Shown here: in pieces, positions 1 to 8,618 of the stretch | Layout of the letters: every line of letters begins with the position of its first letter | Position numbering within the stretch: the first letter of the stretch is position 1 | DNA from: Propionivibrio sp964575415 | Lineage (GTDB): Bacteria; Pseudomonadota; Gammaproteobacteria; Burkholderiales; Rhodocyclaceae | Assembly (NCBI GenBank): GCA_964575415.1 | Contig: CAZNQL010000011.1 | Location: 20,025 to 84,024, forward strand | Length of the DNA stretch: 64,000 bases | Reading direction: 5' to 3' | Notes under the pieces: generated by a model | What the model saw: the letters and a program-made list of their open reading frames with translations, nothing else | Databases searched by the model: none | What the model was told of the DNA's origin: nothing | Position numbers and translations under genes: made by a program

Positions 1-184
1 TTTCAAATGAATATGAGGCCCCTTTTGTTGGATTATCGTCTTTTCGGGCCTTCTGACAAGGGTTTTCAGAACGGCGCAAATGAATGACAATGTTCAGATT
101 CCGGATTCAAATTCTTTTCCGCCCGACAAGAAAGCAAAGCCTTTCTGCCCATGGGCATGCGGTAACTGCCGGTAGCCCTCCATC

Positions 185-472
185 ATGAACGAACCGCCAG
201 AAATCCTTGAACTGCGCATTCCGAAATTTCCCGAATGCTGGGAGTCCTGCGGTAATTGCGCCGCCGGCGAAGTCATTGTCGACGACGTATTAGCCTTCCC
301 GGGAGACTCGGTGGCGCGTGACGATCCGCTCATCGTGCTGGAAACGGGCAAGGTCGCCCTCGACATTCCCGCGCCGCGTTCCGGCCGCATCATCGAGGTT
401 TTCGTCAACCCCGGTGATAGAATCGGCGAAGGAGAAATCTACATGACATTATCCGTATCCGCCGACAAATAA
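185..472 (+). CDS. Stand-alone lipoyl (biotinyl/lipoyl-carrier) domain protein
   Basis: The 95-residue product is a single biotinyl/lipoyl-carrier fold with no enzyme domain attached. The swinging-arm motif ETGKVALDIPAP is centred on Lys56, the expected lipoylated residue, and the downstream GDRIGEGE turn fits the second half-barrel. In oxo-acid dehydrogenases such domains carry acyl groups; a free one could act like GcvH or like the E2 lipoyl domain in trans. An oddity is the cysteine cluster Cys18, Cys22, Cys25 in the first loop, which ordinary lipoyl domains lack. The next gene is an ACT-domain protein of the GcvR type, so a link to glycine or one-carbon metabolism is possible but unproven. 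The 184 bases upstream show no other gene. Confidence 0.8.
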   Translation: MNEPPEILELRIPKFPECWESCGNCAAGEVIVDDVLAFPGDSVARDDPLIVLETGKVALDIPAPRSGRIIEVFVNPGDRIGEGEIYMTLSVSADK

Positions 473-548
473 CAGTGCTTGCTGGCGGGCATGTCCGCAA
501 ATTGCCACCCGGCGTACAATTCTTTCGACAATCCTCCCGGAGTCCATC

Positions 549-1082
549 ATGAGCAGCAATGAAATCTCTCTCGTTCTGACCGCTATCGGCGATGACCGCC
601 CCGGCCTCGTTGAAACCCTATCGACCGCGATCAGCCGCCATCAGGGCAACTGGCTCGAATCATCGATGTCCCACCTGGCCGGGAAATTCGCGGGCATCGT
701 CAGCATCCGCCTGCCTGCCGAGCAGCTTGATCCGCTCAAACAAACCCTTGCCGGGTTGAACGGCCTGCGCGTCGTCGCCGAGGATTCGACTGCGACCGTC
801 GGTGAAAAGGGCAACCGGCGCCTGAAATTGTCGCTGGTCGGCCACGACCGCATCGGCATCGTGCGCGAGGTGTCCCAGGTTCTGGCCCGCCACGCAATCA
901 ACGTTGAAGCGCTGAGCACACACACGGCGAGCGCGCCGATGTCGGCCGAAATCCTGTTTCACGCGACGGCCGAACTGACGGCGTCGCCTCAACTCGATAG
1001 CCGCACGCTGACCAGCGAACTCGAACAGTTGTCGAACGACCTGATGGTCGACATCACGCTCGACGAAACCATTCGCCGCTGA
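549..1082 (+). CDS. Tandem ACT-domain protein, GcvR-like
   Basis: The 177 residues form two ACT domains (about 5-85 and 90-170). Both begin with the typical strand and turn: LTAIGDDRPGLVETL in the first, LVGHDRIGIVREV in the second. This matches the glycine cleavage system repressor GcvR family, in which paired ACT domains sense an amino acid and act on the regulator GcvA by protein contact rather than by binding DNA. GGAG lies just before the ATG. The gene follows the lipoyl protein by 76 bases on the same strand. The family is clear; the ligand and target in this organism are inferred. Confidence 0.75.
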   Translation: MSSNEISLVLTAIGDDRPGLVETLSTAISRHQGNWLESSMSHLAGKFAGIVSIRLPAEQLDPLKQTLAGLNGLRVVAEDSTATVGEKGNRRLKLSLVGHDRIGIVREVSQVLARHAINVEALSTHTASAPMSAEILFHATAELTASPQLDSRTLTSELEQLSNDLMVDITLDETIRR

Positions 1083-1101
1083 ATTTCACGGAGAAACCCG
1101 C

Positions 1102-1494
1102 ATGGCCGTCGGTTGGCTCACGGTTCTGAAAAGCCTTCCTTGGGCGGAAGTCATCAGCAATGCCCCTGCCGTTGCCGAAGGCGCCCGGAAATTATGGAAA
1201 GCCGTCGCCAGAAAATCGGCTCCGGACAAGGTAGCGCGCAACGCTGCGGATTCTCAGGCAAACACCGCCGGAGAAAAGACAGCGCTGGAAACACGGACCA
1301 TCGCTCTGGAAAATGCCGTTACCGAGTTACGCGAGCAGATGCTGGCCTCATCTGAACTGATCAAGACGCTTGCCGAACAGAATGCCCAATTGGTCCGGCA
1401 CATCGAAACGAACCGGGTGCGCATGCTGTGGCTGGGCGCCCTGACCGCCGTTGCCGTCATCGTTGCCGTTACGGCCCTCTATCTGGGCCGGTAA
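1102..1494 (+). CDS. Small coiled-coil protein with C-terminal membrane anchor
   Basis: The product is 130 residues. Residues 1-35 are mildly amphipathic, residues about 60-105 have a heptad-like pattern (ETRTIALENAVTELREQM, then EQNAQLVRHIE) typical of a coiled coil, and residues about 108-128 (LWLGALTAVAVIVAVTALYL) form one transmembrane helix close to the C-terminus. It is therefore probably tail-anchored with its bulk in the cytoplasm. A GGAGAA sequence precedes the ATG. It starts 19 bases after the GcvR-like gene and may be cotranscribed. I do not recognise a named family. Confidence 0.65.
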   Translation: MAVGWLTVLKSLPWAEVISNAPAVAEGARKLWKAVARKSAPDKVARNAADSQANTAGEKTALETRTIALENAVTELREQMLASSELIKTLAEQNAQLVRHIETNRVRMLWLGALTAVAVIVAVTALYLGR

Positions 1495-1553
1495 CGAGAA
1501 GCCAACCCGCTTCAGCAACGAACCCCGGCAAACAGTTTTATTATTCAAAGGGT

Positions 1554-1742
1554 TTAACGTTGCGCGACCACCAGCACTCCGGTTTTCTCAACCACCGCGT
1601 GCAATGCGCAACAATAGTCTCTGGCATGTCCGCTCAACCGTTTAATGGCCAGATTTTTCTTCAGCGTTGCCGCCTGATATTTTGCAAGGGCGTCGACAAA
1701 GGCCTTCTGTGCATTGCCCAGATTATGTTTGGCGTTTCTCAT
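1554..1742 (-). CDS. Small hypothetical protein (62 aa)
   Basis: A short reading frame with an excellent ribosome-binding site: AAGGAGAG lies just upstream of the ATG on the minus strand. The product is basic (KKNLAIKRLSGHARDYCCALHAVVEKTG) and helix-rich, with an adjacent cysteine pair. No family is recognised. The AT-rich sequence upstream (1743-1860) carries phased direct repeats that could control it. Strength of the initiation site, not homology, is the reason for calling it. Confidence 0.5.
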   Translation of the reverse strand: MRNAKHNLGNAQKAFVDALAKYQAATLKKNLAIKRLSGHARDYCCALHAVVEKTGVLVVAQR

Positions 1743-1803
1743 GTCACTCTCCTTGTTAACATTTGTAGCGCAGCTTAGTTAAAAAACATTACCGGACTAT
1801 TAC

Positions 1804-1855
1804 CAAAGCATTTCGAATTATTTCAAAAGCATTTTCCAATATACCCAAAGCATTT
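1804..1855. repeat. Three helically phased AAAGCATTT direct repeats
   Basis: The motif (C/A)AAAGCATTT occurs three times, with the G of each copy at 1808, 1829 and 1850, exactly 21 bases apart. Two helical turns of spacing puts all copies on one DNA face, as in operators bound by cooperative regulators. The region is AT-rich and lies between the divergent 62-aa gene (starts at 1742) and the histidine phosphatase (starts at 1963). Confidence 0.5.
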
Positions 1856-1962
1856 TTAACCCGGCCAAGCAACACCTAGCATGAGACGTGCCAGAAATTT
1901 CCCCCTTAAATTCGTGCATTTACAACCCAACCCCATCACTTCACGCACCAAAGCAAGACACA

Positions 1963-2609
1963 ATGGACCATTCATGCACCAAACGCCCCTCTGAATGCAC
2001 CATTCATTTTTTTCTTGTCCGTCATGGCGAAACGGACTGGAATGCCTCACAACGCATCCAGGGACATCGGGATGTGCCCTTGAACGACAGAGGATTAGCG
2101 CAAGCAGAAGCCGTTGGTCGCTATTTCGTGGGACGACACATCAACGCCCTGTACTGCAGCGACTTGGTTCGTGCTCAACAGACGGAGCACGGCCTATCGC
2201 TGGCGCCTTGAATCTGCAGGCAATGCACAACGCCGATCTGCGCGAAAGAAACTATGGACGCTGCGAAGGATTGACCCGCGAACAACTGGTCACCGATTAT
2301 CTGGAAGACGCCCACGCGTTAAAGGCGCGCGATCCCGACTACGTCCTTCCTGGCGGGGAAAGCCTAAACCAGCATCGGCAGCGAATCTTCACCTGCCTGG
2401 AACAACTGATCGCATGTCATGCCGGTCAGACCGTTGTCGTGGTCACACACGGCGGTGTGCTTGACCTCATCTACCGCCACACCACCGGCATGGCCCTCGA
2501 CAAACCCCGAAATTTTCCGATTCCGAACGCCGGCATCAATCTACTTACGGTCAACAACGGCCAGTGGTCGATCCAGCTTTGGGCAGAAACGACCCATCTG
2601 GGTGAATAA
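1963..2609 (+). pseudogene. Histidine phosphatase (phosphoglycerate mutase-like), frameshifted
   Basis: The first frame (1963-2211) encodes FFLVRHGETDWNASQRIQGH, with the catalytic RHG motif, and continues to SDLVRAQQT. Homology then moves to another frame, which ends at 2609 and carries LREDRNYGR-type sequence (LRERNYGRCEGL), PGGES and the second catalytic histidine in VVVVTHGGVLDL. Together these make a complete phosphatase of about 215 residues, so one base is missing between about 2178 and 2205. The family covers phosphoglycerate mutase, CobC and broad phosphatases; the substrate cannot be told. As it stands neither fragment contains all catalytic residues. It could be a true mutation or a sequence error. 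Confidence 0.8.
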
Positions 2610-2650
2610 CGAAGCGATCTAGCACGGTCGATAACACAAGCGCATCAAGC

Positions 2651-3199
2651 TCAGCAATCCGCCCCCAAGATAAGTCGAGGCGAAAGATGGATTTGCCCCT
2701 TCTCACCAACGATCAACGCTTCGCCGTCCTGAATCGTGCATTGCAGGCTCATCGAACGCTCGACCAAACCGGCCAAGACCTGCGTATCGTCGGCCGACAG
2801 CCGATAGACCGTCAGATTGGGCAGCTTTTCCAGCGCCGTCCGGTTCTGTTCCCACCACACGTCGGCAGCACGGTCGCCGTAGGCGTAGACGACGACCCGA
2901 GACGCGCGCCCGGATGCTTTCCGCAGCCAGCGCTCGTCGAGCAACCCAACGTAGATCCAGAGATTGACGGCGCCGGTCAGATCCTTGAGCCAGAGATCCG
3001 GTTCGTCGTCGGTCGACAACCCTTTGCCGAATTCGAGCCGGGCGTCGGCGTGCTGCATGAAAGCGAAGAGACGCACCATCATGCGCGCATCGTTCTCGGA
3101 CGAATGCTGCGCCAGCCGCAACGAAAAATCTTCATAGACGTTGCGGTCGAGATCGGCAACCGAAAGGTCGACACGGAACACGGTTGATTTGAGCGCCAT
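2651..3199 (-). CDS. yaeQ: YaeQ family protein
   Basis: The 182-residue product matches the YaeQ family over its whole length. The start MALKSTVFRVDLSVADLDRN, the middle EPDLWLKDLTGAVNLWIYVG, and the end near HLSPRLIL are all diagnostic. The fold is related to PD-(D/E)XK nucleases, but the cellular role is not established; E. coli YaeQ was reported to suppress loss of the RfaH elongation factor. The gene converges on the frameshifted phosphatase (42 bases apart) and is divergent from the TolC-type gene. Confidence 0.85.
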   Translation of the reverse strand: MALKSTVFRVDLSVADLDRNVYEDFSLRLAQHSSENDARMMVRLFAFMQHADARLEFGKGLSTDDEPDLWLKDLTGAVNLWIYVGLLDERWLRKASGRASRVVVYAYGDRAADVWWEQNRTALEKLPNLTVYRLSADDTQVLAGLVERSMSLQCTIQDGEALIVGEKGQIHLSPRLILGADC

Positions 3200-3320
3200 C
3201 GGGAATCCCTGCGCCGGCGACAGTTTCGCCGGATGAAATATTTGCTAACGGATCGACCCAAGCAATTCGCATCGGTCGATTTGAAGGCCGCTATACTAGC
3301 CGAAAACTTCTCATGGCTTG

Positions 3321-4787
3321 ATGCTTGTCATGTTTCGCGGAATCGACACTGTGCCCCTTCGCCGCCTGTCACAATATGCCCTGGCAGTTCTCGCCACAAC
3401 CCTGAGCTCCGGCGCATCGGCTTTCGGTGCGATCGATCCCTTCGACACGTCCGCCGCCACACCGCCGTCGCCCCGGCTCACGCTGGTCGCCAATCCGACC
3501 TTCACTCCCTGCCAACCGCTCCCCGCAGACACCACCTACGGCATCGTTGACGTCGTCGACCAGGCTTTGTGTAAAAATCCAAAAACCCATGAAGCCTGGG
3601 CCAACGCACGCGTCCAGGCGGCTCAGGTCGGCGTGGCACAATCGGACTACCTGCCTAACCTCGACGGCAAAGCCGCCGCCAACCGCCAGCGCAATGACGG
3701 TGATAGCAGCCGGACCCGCAGTGCCTCGCTGACGCTATCCTGGCTGCTCTACGATTTCGGCGCACGCTCGGCCAATCTCGAAAACGCCCGCCAACTGCTT
3801 AGCGCCGCTGCATCGACACTCGACGCCACCGTGCAGACCGTCTTCCTCGCCGCTGTTCAGTCCTACTTCAACGCTCAGGCGGCGCGCGCTGCGGTCTTCG
3901 CTGCGCAGGAATCGGAGCGCGCCAGCCGCGAAAGCCTGACCGCCGCCGAAACGCGTTATCGCGTCGGCGTCGCCACGCCGGCCGACCGCCTGCAAGCGCA
4001 AACGGCCCTGTCGCAAGCGACACTCAACCGCATCAAGGCCGAGGGCACGCTCAGGAACACTTATGGCACCCTGGCCAACGCCATGGGGCTCGATGCCGGT
4101 CAGCCGTTGAAGCTCGACGACATTCCCGAGGCCGTCGCCGACGCAGCCTTCGAGCGCGACATCGCTGCCTTGATCGACGAGGCACGTGCGAACCGGCCGG
4201 ATCTGAAAGCCGCCGAAGCCCAAGTGAAGGCTGCCCAATCGGGTGTCGATTACGCCCGCGCCAACGGCCTACCCACCCTGTCGCTTTCCGCCGGCCCCGC
4301 CTGGCAGAGCACCAAGACAGGCGGCAGCGAGATCAATTCGCACGACAAAGTCATCGGCCTGACGCTGACAGTGCCCATTTTTTCCGGCTTCGACACCGCT
4401 TACAAGGTCCGCACGGCGCAGGCCCGCGCCGAAGTCGCCGGCGCCCAGCGCGACGCCCTGCGCCTGCAAGTGGCGCTCGATGTGTGGACAGCGTACCAGG
4501 GCCTGACCACGGCGACCCAGACGCTGAAAACCAGCGCCGACCTTCTGGCCAGCGCCACACAATCCGAACGCGTCGCCCTCGGCCGCTACAAGGCCGGCGT
4601 CGGCAACATCCTCGACCTGCTCAACGCCCAAAGCGCCCTGGCCACCGCCCGCGTGCAGCGCATCCAGGCCGGACTGGACTGGCAGGTATCGCGTGCCGCA
4701 CTGGCCCGCGCCGCCGGTCGTCTCGACAGCAGCCTGCTCGAACCGGCCGCCCAACCCCAATCGACGAACACAACGACCGCGCCATGA
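3321..4787 (+). CDS. TolC-family outer-membrane efflux channel
   Basis: The product of about 488 residues has an N-terminal signal peptide (hydrophobic stretch ending ...SSGASAFG) and the two repeated alpha-helical/beta halves of the TolC family. Family-typical segments include VAQSDYLPNLDG and, in the second half, LKAAEAQVKAAQSGVDYARANG and AQARAEVAGAQRDALRLQVA. It would form a trimeric channel reaching from the outer membrane into the periplasm. It overlaps the adaptor gene by ATGA, so the three efflux parts (channel, adaptor, ABC pump) are one operon. I use the ATG at 3321; 3330 is also possible. Confidence 0.9.
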   Translation: MLVMFRGIDTVPLRRLSQYALAVLATTLSSGASAFGAIDPFDTSAATPPSPRLTLVANPTFTPCQPLPADTTYGIVDVVDQALCKNPKTHEAWANARVQAAQVGVAQSDYLPNLDGKAAANRQRNDGDSSRTRSASLTLSWLLYDFGARSANLENARQLLSAAASTLDATVQTVFLAAVQSYFNAQAARAAVFAAQESERASRESLTAAETRYRVGVATPADRLQAQTALSQATLNRIKAEGTLRNTYGTLANAMGLDAGQPLKLDDIPEAVADAAFERDIAALIDEARANRPDLKAAEAQVKAAQSGVDYARANGLPTLSLSAGPAWQSTKTGGSEINSHDKVIGLTLTVPIFSGFDTAYKVRTAQARAEVAGAQRDALRLQVALDVWTAYQGLTTATQTLKTSADLLASATQSERVALGRYKAGVGNILDLLNAQSALATARVQRIQAGLDWQVSRAALARAAGRLDSSLLEPAAQPQSTNTTTAP

Positions 4788-5986
4788 CCCCGATGCTCAA
4801 GAAAACCCTCATCGTGATTTCCATCCTGGCCATCGCTAGCGGTAGCTACTATTTCTACCGCCAGCATCAGCGGCAATCGCCGGAGCAGCGTTTCCGCATC
4901 CAGACCGTCGAGAAGGGCGATCTCGTGCAAATGGTTTCCGCCAACGGCACGCTCAACCCGGTCGTGCTGGTCAATGTCGGCACGCAGGTTTCGGGCACGG
5001 TGACCAAACTCTACGTCGATTTCAACGACAAGGTCATCAAAGGCCAACCCTTGCTTGAACTCGACCAGTCGCTTCTCTCGGCGCAATCGCGGCAATCTGC
5101 GGCCAACGTCGTGAATGTGAGCGCCGCGCTCGATCTCGCCCGTGCCAACGAAGTGCGCATGAAAGCGCTATTCGAGCAGGAATACGTCTCGCGACAGGAA
5201 CTCGACCAAGCGGTACAAGCGCGCAAATCCGCCGAGGCGCAACTGGCGCAGGCGAAAGCGGCCGCCGACAAGGACCGCGTCAATCTCGGCTATACCGTTA
5301 TCCGCTCGCCGGTTTCCGGCATCGTCGTCGATCGCATCGTCGATCTCGGCCAGACCGTCGCCGCCAGCCTGCAAACGCCGACGCTGATCAAGATTGCGCA
5401 GGACCTCTCCGAAATGCGCATCGACACGAGTTTCGCCGAAGCCGACCTCGGCAAGATCAAGGAAGGGCAGAAGGTCCGTTTCACGGTCGATGCTTTTCCT
5501 GATCGCAGCTTCACCCGAGAGGTGCAGCAAATCCGCATGAATCCGACGATCACGCAAAACGTTGTCACCTACAACGTGCGCATCTCGCTGGAAAATCCCG
5601 ACCAAATCCTGCTGCCGGGGATGACGGCCTACGTCAACATCGCCGTCGCCCGGCGCAAGGACGTCCTCACCGTTCCCAACGCCGCATTGCGTTTCAAGCC
5701 GGCGGATGTATCCGATCGCGAACCCAAGCCCGCCGCCGCCATACCCCCCCATCCCCGGCCCCAGGCAACGGCGGCCAGCAGCGAGGCGGACGCAGCAAGA
5801 AGCGCGATACCAATAGCGGCACGGTTTATGTCGTCGACGGCCGCGAACTGCGTCCGGTCAATCTCCAGATCGGCATTACCGACAACCGCAACACCGAAGT
5901 CGTCGGCGGCGATCTCAAGGCGGGTGACCGCATCGTTGTCGGTGAAAAACCCGTCGTCAACAGCAAACCGAGCAGCGTCGGCATGA
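4784..5986 (+). CDS. macA: MacA-like periplasmic adaptor (RND/HlyD type), C-terminal frameshift
   Basis: It begins with a signal anchor (KKTLIVISILAIASGSYYF), then a lipoyl/barrel-sandwich domain, a helical hairpin (AQSRQSAANVVNVSAALDLA to AQLAQAKAAADKDR), RSPVSGIVVDRIVDLGQTV and a beta-barrel domain. This is the MacA architecture. After PKPAAAIPP the sequence stops looking like MacA. The adjacent frame then gives GTVYVVDGRELRPVNLQIGI and VVGGDLKAGDRIVVGEKPVV, the expected membrane-proximal end, which stays open to 6099. The break is at a run of seven C (5744-5750); one more C restores the frame. As read, the last 80 or so residues are out of frame. It overlaps the TolC gene by 4 bases and is followed by the ABC genes. 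Confidence 0.85.
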   Translation: MTPMLKKTLIVISILAIASGSYYFYRQHQRQSPEQRFRIQTVEKGDLVQMVSANGTLNPVVLVNVGTQVSGTVTKLYVDFNDKVIKGQPLLELDQSLLSAQSRQSAANVVNVSAALDLARANEVRMKALFEQEYVSRQELDQAVQARKSAEAQLAQAKAAADKDRVNLGYTVIRSPVSGIVVDRIVDLGQTVAASLQTPTLIKIAQDLSEMRIDTSFAEADLGKIKEGQKVRFTVDAFPDRSFTREVQQIRMNPTITQNVVTYNVRISLENPDQILLPGMTAYVNIAVARRKDVLTVPNAALRFKPADVSDREPKPAAAIPPHPRPQATAASSEADAARSAIPIAARFMSSTAANCVRSISRSALPTTATPKSSAAISRRVTASLSVKNPSSTANRAASA

Positions 5987-5996
5987 GGCTGTTCTG

Positions 5997-6728
5997 GTGC
6001 CCCAGCAAGCGCCCAATGAGGTCATCCGCGTCTGCGGACTGGGCAAGGACTACGTCACCGCCGCCGGCCCCTTTCCGGCGCTCAAAGGCGTCGATCTGAC
6101 GATCCGGCGCGGCGAGTTCGTCGCCATCATGGGACCGTCCGGCTCCGGCAAATCGACCTTCATGAATCTGCTCGGCTGCCTCGACCAGCCGACCTTCGGC
6201 GACTACTTCTTGGTCGGCCGCAACGTCGCCCACCTTCCCGGCGACGAGCTGGCGAAGCTTCGCAACCAGACCATTGGTTTCGTCTTCCAGGGATTCAACC
6301 TGCTGCCGCGCATCAGCCTCGAAGACAACGTCGCCATGCCTTTGGTCTACGCGCACATGGAACGCGCCTCGCGCCGGGAAAAGGCGCGGCAGATGCTGGC
6401 GAAAGTCGGCCTGGAGAATTACGCCGGATCGCTGCCGTCGCGCATCTCGGGGGGACAGCAACAGCGCGTAGCGATCGCCCGCGCCCTGATCAACTCACCG
6501 AGCCTGGTTCTCGCCGACGAACCGACCGGGAACCTCGACAGTCATACCAGTGAAGAAATCATGGCGCTGTTCGAACAACTCAATCGCGAAGGCATCACCA
6601 TCGTGCTGGTAACCCACGAGGCGGACATCGCCGCCCACGCCAAACGCCAGGTGCGTTTTCTCGACGGCCTGATCGTCAGTGATACTCTAACGCCCGGCCG
6701 AACCACCGCGGAGACCGAAACATGCTGA
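5997..6728 (+). CDS. MacB/LolD-type ABC transporter ATP-binding protein
   Basis: This is a 243-residue nucleotide-binding protein of the MacB/LolD/FtsE type. Walker A is GPSGSGKS, the Q-loop is FVFQGFNLLPR, the signature is ISGGQQQRVAIARAL, Walker B is LVLADEPTGNLDS and the switch histidine is in VLVTHE. The start is GTG at 5997. In E. coli MacB the ATPase and permease are fused; here they are separate genes that overlap by ATGCTGA. It powers the efflux complex with the neighbouring permease, adaptor and outer-membrane channel. The substrate (macrolide, peptide, siderophore or other) cannot be read from sequence. Confidence 0.92.
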   Translation: MPQQAPNEVIRVCGLGKDYVTAAGPFPALKGVDLTIRRGEFVAIMGPSGSGKSTFMNLLGCLDQPTFGDYFLVGRNVAHLPGDELAKLRNQTIGFVFQGFNLLPRISLEDNVAMPLVYAHMERASRREKARQMLAKVGLENYAGSLPSRISGGQQQRVAIARALINSPSLVLADEPTGNLDSHTSEEIMALFEQLNREGITIVLVTHEADIAAHAKRQVRFLDGLIVSDTLTPGRTTAETETC

Positions 6729-7945
6729 AGGCCATGCTCGGCGAAGCCTGGCACGCCATGGGCGCCAACCGCCTACGCACCGCGCTCACCATGCTCGGCA
6801 TGGTCATCGGCGTCGGCTCGGTGGTGCTCATGATGGCCATCGGCCAAGGCGCGCAATATGCCGTCGAGCAAACCATCAGCACCATGGGCAGCAACCTCTA
6901 CGTCATTCTCTCCGGCTGGACGCAGGCATCCGGCGTCCGCTCGGGAAGCGGCTATGGCTATACCCTGCGCGTCGCTGACGGCGAAGCCATCGCCGAACTC
7001 GACGACGTCACCTACGTGGCCCCTGTCCATCAGGGAACACGGCAGATCGTTTATGGCGCGAAGAACTGGAGCAGCGTGGTCGTCGGCACCACCCCATCGT
7101 ATCTCGACGCTCGCGCCTGGTCGCTAACCAGCGGAAATTCTTTCGGCGATTCGGATGTGCGTTCCGCAACGCGCGTCACCTTGATCGGCCAAACCGCCTT
7201 GGAAAACCTTTTCGACCCGGGCGAAGACCCGGTCGGCAAAACCATCCGCATCGGGCAAACCCCCTTCACGATCATCGGCACGCTTGCCGCCAAGGGCCAG
7301 AACCTCGATGGCCGCGATCAGGACGACACGTTGATCATTCCGCTCACCACCGCACAAAGCAAGGTCTTCGGCGTCCCCTTCGCCGGCTCGGTGCGCGCCA
7401 TCATTGTGCAGGCCGCTTCGGCCGAAGCCATGCCGGCGGTCGAGAAGTCGATCACCGCCCTGTTGCGCCAACGCCACAGGTTGCGCGACGACCAGGACGA
7501 CGATTTCCGCATCCGCAATCTGGCGGCAGCGGCGGATACTGCCGCCGCGACCACCCGCGTCATGTCCTTGCTTCTCGGCGCCATTGCCTCGGTATCGTTG
7601 CTCGTCGGTGGCATCGGCATCATGAACATCATACTCGTCTCGGTCACCGAGCGCACCCGCGAGATCGGCATTCGCATGGCGATCGGCGCACGGCAGAAGG
7701 ACATCCTGACCCAGTTCCTGCTCGAGGCCATCATGATTTCGGTCACCGGCTGCCTGATCGGACTGCTTCTCGGCATCGGCGGCGCCCTGCTCGTCAATGC
7801 CCTGACCGACATGGTGATCGTGATTTCCGGCAGTTCCGTGCTCGTAGCCTTTGCAGTTGCAGCCGGAGTTGGCGTATTCTTCGGTTTTTATCCAGCCCGG
7901 AAAGCTTCACGACTCGATCCGATCGAGGCTCTGCGCTACCAGTAA
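6722..7945 (+). CDS. MacB-type ABC transporter permease (FtsX-like)
   Basis: The 407 residues show the MacB plan: one transmembrane helix near the N-terminus (RLRTALTMLGMVIGVGSVVL), a large periplasmic MacB core domain, then three C-terminal helices. The FtsX signature is ERTREIGIRMAIGARQKDIL, followed by two more helices and the typical end PARKASRLDPIEALRYQ. It moves substrate by mechanotransmission from periplasm to the TolC channel rather than across the inner membrane. It is the last gene of the efflux operon and is followed by a large inverted repeat. Confidence 0.92.
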   Translation: MLKAMLGEAWHAMGANRLRTALTMLGMVIGVGSVVLMMAIGQGAQYAVEQTISTMGSNLYVILSGWTQASGVRSGSGYGYTLRVADGEAIAELDDVTYVAPVHQGTRQIVYGAKNWSSVVVGTTPSYLDARAWSLTSGNSFGDSDVRSATRVTLIGQTALENLFDPGEDPVGKTIRIGQTPFTIIGTLAAKGQNLDGRDQDDTLIIPLTTAQSKVFGVPFAGSVRAIIVQAASAEAMPAVEKSITALLRQRHRLRDDQDDDFRIRNLAAAADTAAATTRVMSLLLGAIASVSLLVGGIGIMNIILVSVTERTREIGIRMAIGARQKDILTQFLLEAIMISVTGCLIGLLLGIGGALLVNALTDMVIVISGSSVLVAFAVAAGVGVFFGFYPARKASRLDPIEALRYQ

Positions 7946-7964
7946 TCCCAACCATTCGATATTG

Positions 7965-8056
7965 ACCACGCGAAGAACACGAAGAGAAGCAAAGCGAAGA
8001 AAAGCCCCCCATCTTGTCAGGATGGTTTTCTTCGTGTGCTTCGTGCCCTTCGTGGT
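7965..8056. repeat. Intergenic inverted repeat A (9-base unit CTTCGTGNN)
   Basis: The right arm (8028-8056) is built of three 9-base units, CTTCGTGTG, CTTCGTGCC and CTTCGTGGT. The left arm (about 7965-8003) is an imperfect complement starting ACCACGCGAAGAAC. Both arms end in an A/T run next to a short loop. Transcribed, it would fold into a long hairpin. It lies between the permease and carbonic anhydrase genes, both on the plus strand. Related elements are at 8619, 18004 and 37882. Confidence 0.7.
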
Positions 8057-8087
8057 AGATCTTTTCCTTTCTGTCAAACCATCCATC

Positions 8088-8609
8088 ATGCCTATCTACA
8101 AACTAGGAGAGTTCACTCCGGAAATCGATCCGCAAGCCTGGGTCGCCCCCAACGCCACCATCATCGGCAAAGTCCGTCTGGCGCGTAATGTCTCGATCTG
8201 GTGGAACTGCACGCTGCGCGGCGACATCGAGCTGATCGATATCGGCGAGAACACCAACATCCAGGACAACTGCGTGATGCATACCGACCCGGGTATCGTG
8301 CTCCGTATCGGCCGCGACGTTACCGTCGGTCATCGTGCGATCCTGCACGGCTGCACGGTCGGCGAATGCTCGCTGATCGGTATGGGCTCCACTTTGCTCA
8401 ACCGTTCAGTGATCCGCAAGAACTGCCTGATCGGCGCCAACACGCTGATCCCGGAAGGCAAGGTCATTCCGGACCGTTCGCTGGTCGTCGGATCGCCCGG
8501 ACGAATCATCCGTGAGCTGACGGATGAAGAAGTCGCCAACCTGAGGGAAAGCGCAAAACGCTACGTGGCCAATGGCCAGCGTTACGGCAAAGAACTTCAG
8601 GAAATCTGA
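8088..8609 (+). CDS. Gamma-class carbonic anhydrase family protein (left-handed beta-helix)
   Basis: The 173 residues follow the gamma-carbonic anhydrase/YrdA hexapeptide-repeat family: VRLARNVSIWWNCTLRGDIELIDIG, NIQDNCVMHTDPG, VTVGHRAILHGC and LIGMGSTLLNRSVI. The three metal-binding histidines are present (His in CVMHTD, then VGHRAILHG with two). The trimer binds zinc or iron at subunit interfaces. Many members have low or no carbonic anhydrase activity, so the activity is inferred. The ATG at 8088 is used because upstream sequence in the same frame is part of the repeat. Confidence 0.9.
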   Translation: MPIYKLGEFTPEIDPQAWVAPNATIIGKVRLARNVSIWWNCTLRGDIELIDIGENTNIQDNCVMHTDPGIVLRIGRDVTVGHRAILHGCTVGECSLIGMGSTLLNRSVIRKNCLIGANTLIPEGKVIPDRSLVVGSPGRIIRELTDEEVANLRESAKRYVANGQRYGKELQEI

Positions 8610-8618
8610 CGCTCCGTT

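Noticed and set aside
94..408. Minus-strand frame over the lipoyl gene
   Set aside because: It is the antisense shadow of a clear lipoyl domain and has no family features or ribosome-binding site.
4484..4783. 100-codon upstream extension of the MacA frame
   Set aside because: It lies inside the TolC gene in another frame and is Arg/Pro-rich shadow sequence; the ATG at 4784 with signal anchor is the real start.
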